Below are positions 62,046 to 64,000 of a stretch of DNA of 64,000 nt, piece after piece; the stretch's first letter is position 1; each line of letters starts with the position of its first letter. Source of the DNA: Megaustenia siamemsis (taxonomy: Eukaryota; Mollusca; Gastropoda; Stylommatophora; Ariophantidae); contig JAVIAB010000051.1 of assembly GCA_032433765.1 (NCBI GenBank), positions 149,258,275 to 149,322,274 on the forward strand. The letters run 5' to 3'. The position numbers and the translations under genes are program-made. A model generated the notes under the pieces. It searched no databases, was not told where the DNA came from, and was given only the letters and a program-made list of their open reading frames with translations.

Positions 62046-64000
62046 AACATCATCATCATCATTGAGTGTCGTCTCCTCATCGAAGGTTGGCTACCATGGA
62101 GCGCCATTCCACTCTGTCTCTTGCTTTGATGGTGAAGATTGGCATAGGTTGACTTGTCCATCTTTTGATGTTACTCGTCCATGTTAGTCTTCGTCTGCCT
62201 CTGCCTCTTTTACCTTGTATTTTCCCTTCCAATATTACTTTTAGTAAGCTGTTGTGTCTTTTAACATGCTCCAAAAATTGCATTTGTCTTATTCTAATTG
62301 TGTTTAGTAGTTCTCTTTTCATTTTTAGTTGTTTTAAAACTGCATCGTTTGTTTTCTTTTCTTTCCATCCAATTCTACCTATTCTTCTATAAATCCACAT
62401 TTCAAAGGCTTCAATTTTCTGTTCTGTTTTCTTGTCCAATGTCCATGTTTCTGCACCATACAGGAATATTGGGAAGATGTAACATTTTGCTATTCTTAGT
62501 TTTAGCCCTGGTGTTATTTGTCTCGATGTTAGTATATTTTTCAAAGCATTAAAATTACTTTTTGCCATACCTATTCTTTTGTTTATTTCAGTTTTACATT
62601 TTCTATCACTGGTTATAGTCCCAGATAGTTGTAGCTCTGAACTGTCTCCAGATGTATTCCTTCAACTTTGATATCTATTTGGAGTTCCTGAGAATTTTCT
62701 TTGTTTATGATCATAGTTTTAGCCTTTTTGATATTCATATCTAGTCCATATTATCTGCTTGTCATGTTTATTTCATTAAGTAATTGTTGTAGATCTTTAG
62801 GATTTTCTGCTAGTAGAACAGTATCATCGGCACATCGTAGGTTATTGATTATCTTTCCATTAATGTTTAGGCCTAGCATCTCTGTGATGTTTTTAAAGAT
62901 TTGCTCACTGTATACATTGAACAAACTTGGTGATAGGATGCATCCTTTTCTTACTCCTCTTTTTATATCAATGGGTGTAGAGTTCTCTTTGTTATTTTTT
63001 TATTACTGCTATTTGCTCCCAGTATAGATTACATATTAGTCGTATGTCTGTATCGTCCAGATTTATATCTTGTAGGCAGTCTATAAGTTGATTATGGTGT
63101 ATTCTATCAAAAGCTTTGCTGTAGTCCATGATGCAGGCTTTTATTGGTTTGTTTACTTCTATGTACTTTTCAGTCAATGTCCTCATGCTGAATATCGCTT
63201 CTTTTGTCCCACTGTTTTTCCTGAATCCAAATTGCTGCTCATCTAATTCAGTATTGATTATATTCTGAATCCTTCCACTTATAACTTTTAGTCATATTTG
63301 TGTTACCTGGCTCATCATGATTTTTGTTCTAAAATCACCGCATTCAACTGCACCATTATTTTTAGGAATTGAAGTGAAAGTTGATGTTTTAGTTCATTTT
63401 TTACGCATCTTGTGTAGTATATGTCATTACATATGTTTGTGATCACTTCAATGCCAAAATCTTCTAGTGCCTGTATCATCTCTATCTGTATATTGTCAGG
63501 CCTGTATCATCTCTATCTGTATAATGACAGGTCCTGCTGCCTTTCCTTTTTCATTGTTTTTACAGCTTTTTCCACTTCAGATTTCAGGATTCTATAGCTG
63601 GATGTACATTTTATAAATGGTTTTTTTGTCCCTTTCGTCATGAAATAATTCTGTTATATATTCCTGCCATCTATCGATTATATCTTTGTTGTCTGTTAGC
63701 ATTCTTCCCTCTTTGTTTGCAATACATTCGCTTCCTGCAGCTTTTTTGTCTTTATTAGTCATTCTCTTTATTTCTGTGTGCATTCCTCTTAAATTTTGTT
63801 TACTTTCCATAGTTGCAACTTCTAGACATCTTTGGTTGAGCCAGTCTTCTTTTGCCTTTTTGAATATTTTGCGTATTTCATTATCAATTTCCTTGTAGTG
63901 TTCTTCGCTTGTCTTATTTTTTCCATTTTTTCTAAGATGTTGTCATACTCTTCCTATCTCCAGTGCTTTTCCATGTGTGTAATTTCCTTTTCTCTTGCTC
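62046..64000 (-). pseudogene. LINE-C, longest copy, linker and RT, cut by window edge
   Basis: Minus strand from 64000: linker IFKKAKEDWLNQRCLEVATM, MTNKDKKAAGSECIANKEGR, IDRWQEYITELFHDER, MKKGKAAGP. Then RT: KAFDRIHHNQLIDCLQD, GVRKGCILSPSLFNVYSEQI, NNLRCADDTVLLAENPKDL (YADD changed to CADD, both Asp kept), YGAETWTLDKKTEQKIEAFE, EHVKRHNSLLKVI and EWRSMVANLR. It ends in (ATG)n. Several frameshifts; no endonuclease within the window. A 31 bp segment is duplicated at 63480-63535. Confidence 0.93.

Overview
This is eukaryotic, AT-rich, non-coding-dominated DNA from an invertebrate, most likely a lophotrochozoan and probably a gastropod mollusc. That placement is an inference from the mixture of tRNA-derived SINEs, RTE-like and RNase H-bearing non-LTR retrotransposons, a DD82E-type IS630/Tc1/mariner element, abundant minisatellites, and a divergent but clearly recognisable animal RECK gene. 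There are no bacterial operons, rRNA genes, genuine tRNA genes or CRISPR arrays.

Host gene. On the minus strand, six small exons (23530-23611, 19439-19627, 15029-15159, 13011-13148, 7934-8039, 5808-5984) join in compatible phases with GT/AG borders. They encode about 274 residues of a RECK homologue (reversion-inducing cysteine-rich protein with Kazal motifs): the second half of cysteine-knot motif CC2, then CC3, CC4, CC5 and the start of the frizzled-like domain. The first exons (signal peptide, CC1) and the C-terminal EGF-like and Kazal exons were not found; the latter should lie left of the window. Introns of 1.9-5.0 kb are packed with transposon debris.

Transposons. I assigned working letters A-J to at least ten non-LTR retrotransposon families, almost all 5'-truncated or broken. 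A, B, C, D, E, H and I are RTE-like or otherwise lack a visible RNase H; F and G carry RNase H; J is jockey/CR1-like. At least four tRNA-derived SINE families (S1-S4) are present, plus a single-copy candidate (S5) and a poly-A-tailed retro-insertion of unknown class. Many insertions keep target-site duplications and are nested: SINE in LINE, LINE in LINE, SINE in SINE. DNA elements include a 2.1 kb DD82E/Sailor-like element with a single frameshift (59769-61873), a hAT element whose interior is mostly a G-rich minisatellite (47134-48106) and a TTAA-flanked piggyBac-like MITE (49778-50082).

Tandem repeats. Roughly a quarter of the window by rough addition, concentrated at 25-57 kb, is minisatellite: units of 34, 31, 22, 37, 20, 38, 26, 24, 26, 38, 25 and 38 bp plus trinucleotide and dinucleotide runs. 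Two large blocks (38 bp, about 90 copies, 35145-38555; 24 bp, about 133 copies, 41108-44312) generate very long but spurious reading frames. Several arrays are visibly derived from transposons: the 3' end of LINE-D is repeated about 14 times, the ends of LINE-C and LINE-G are repeated 3 and 2 times, and a hAT interior is amplified.

No function beyond RECK is claimed for the host genome here. Family letters are labels for this window only and all family assignments were made by eye.
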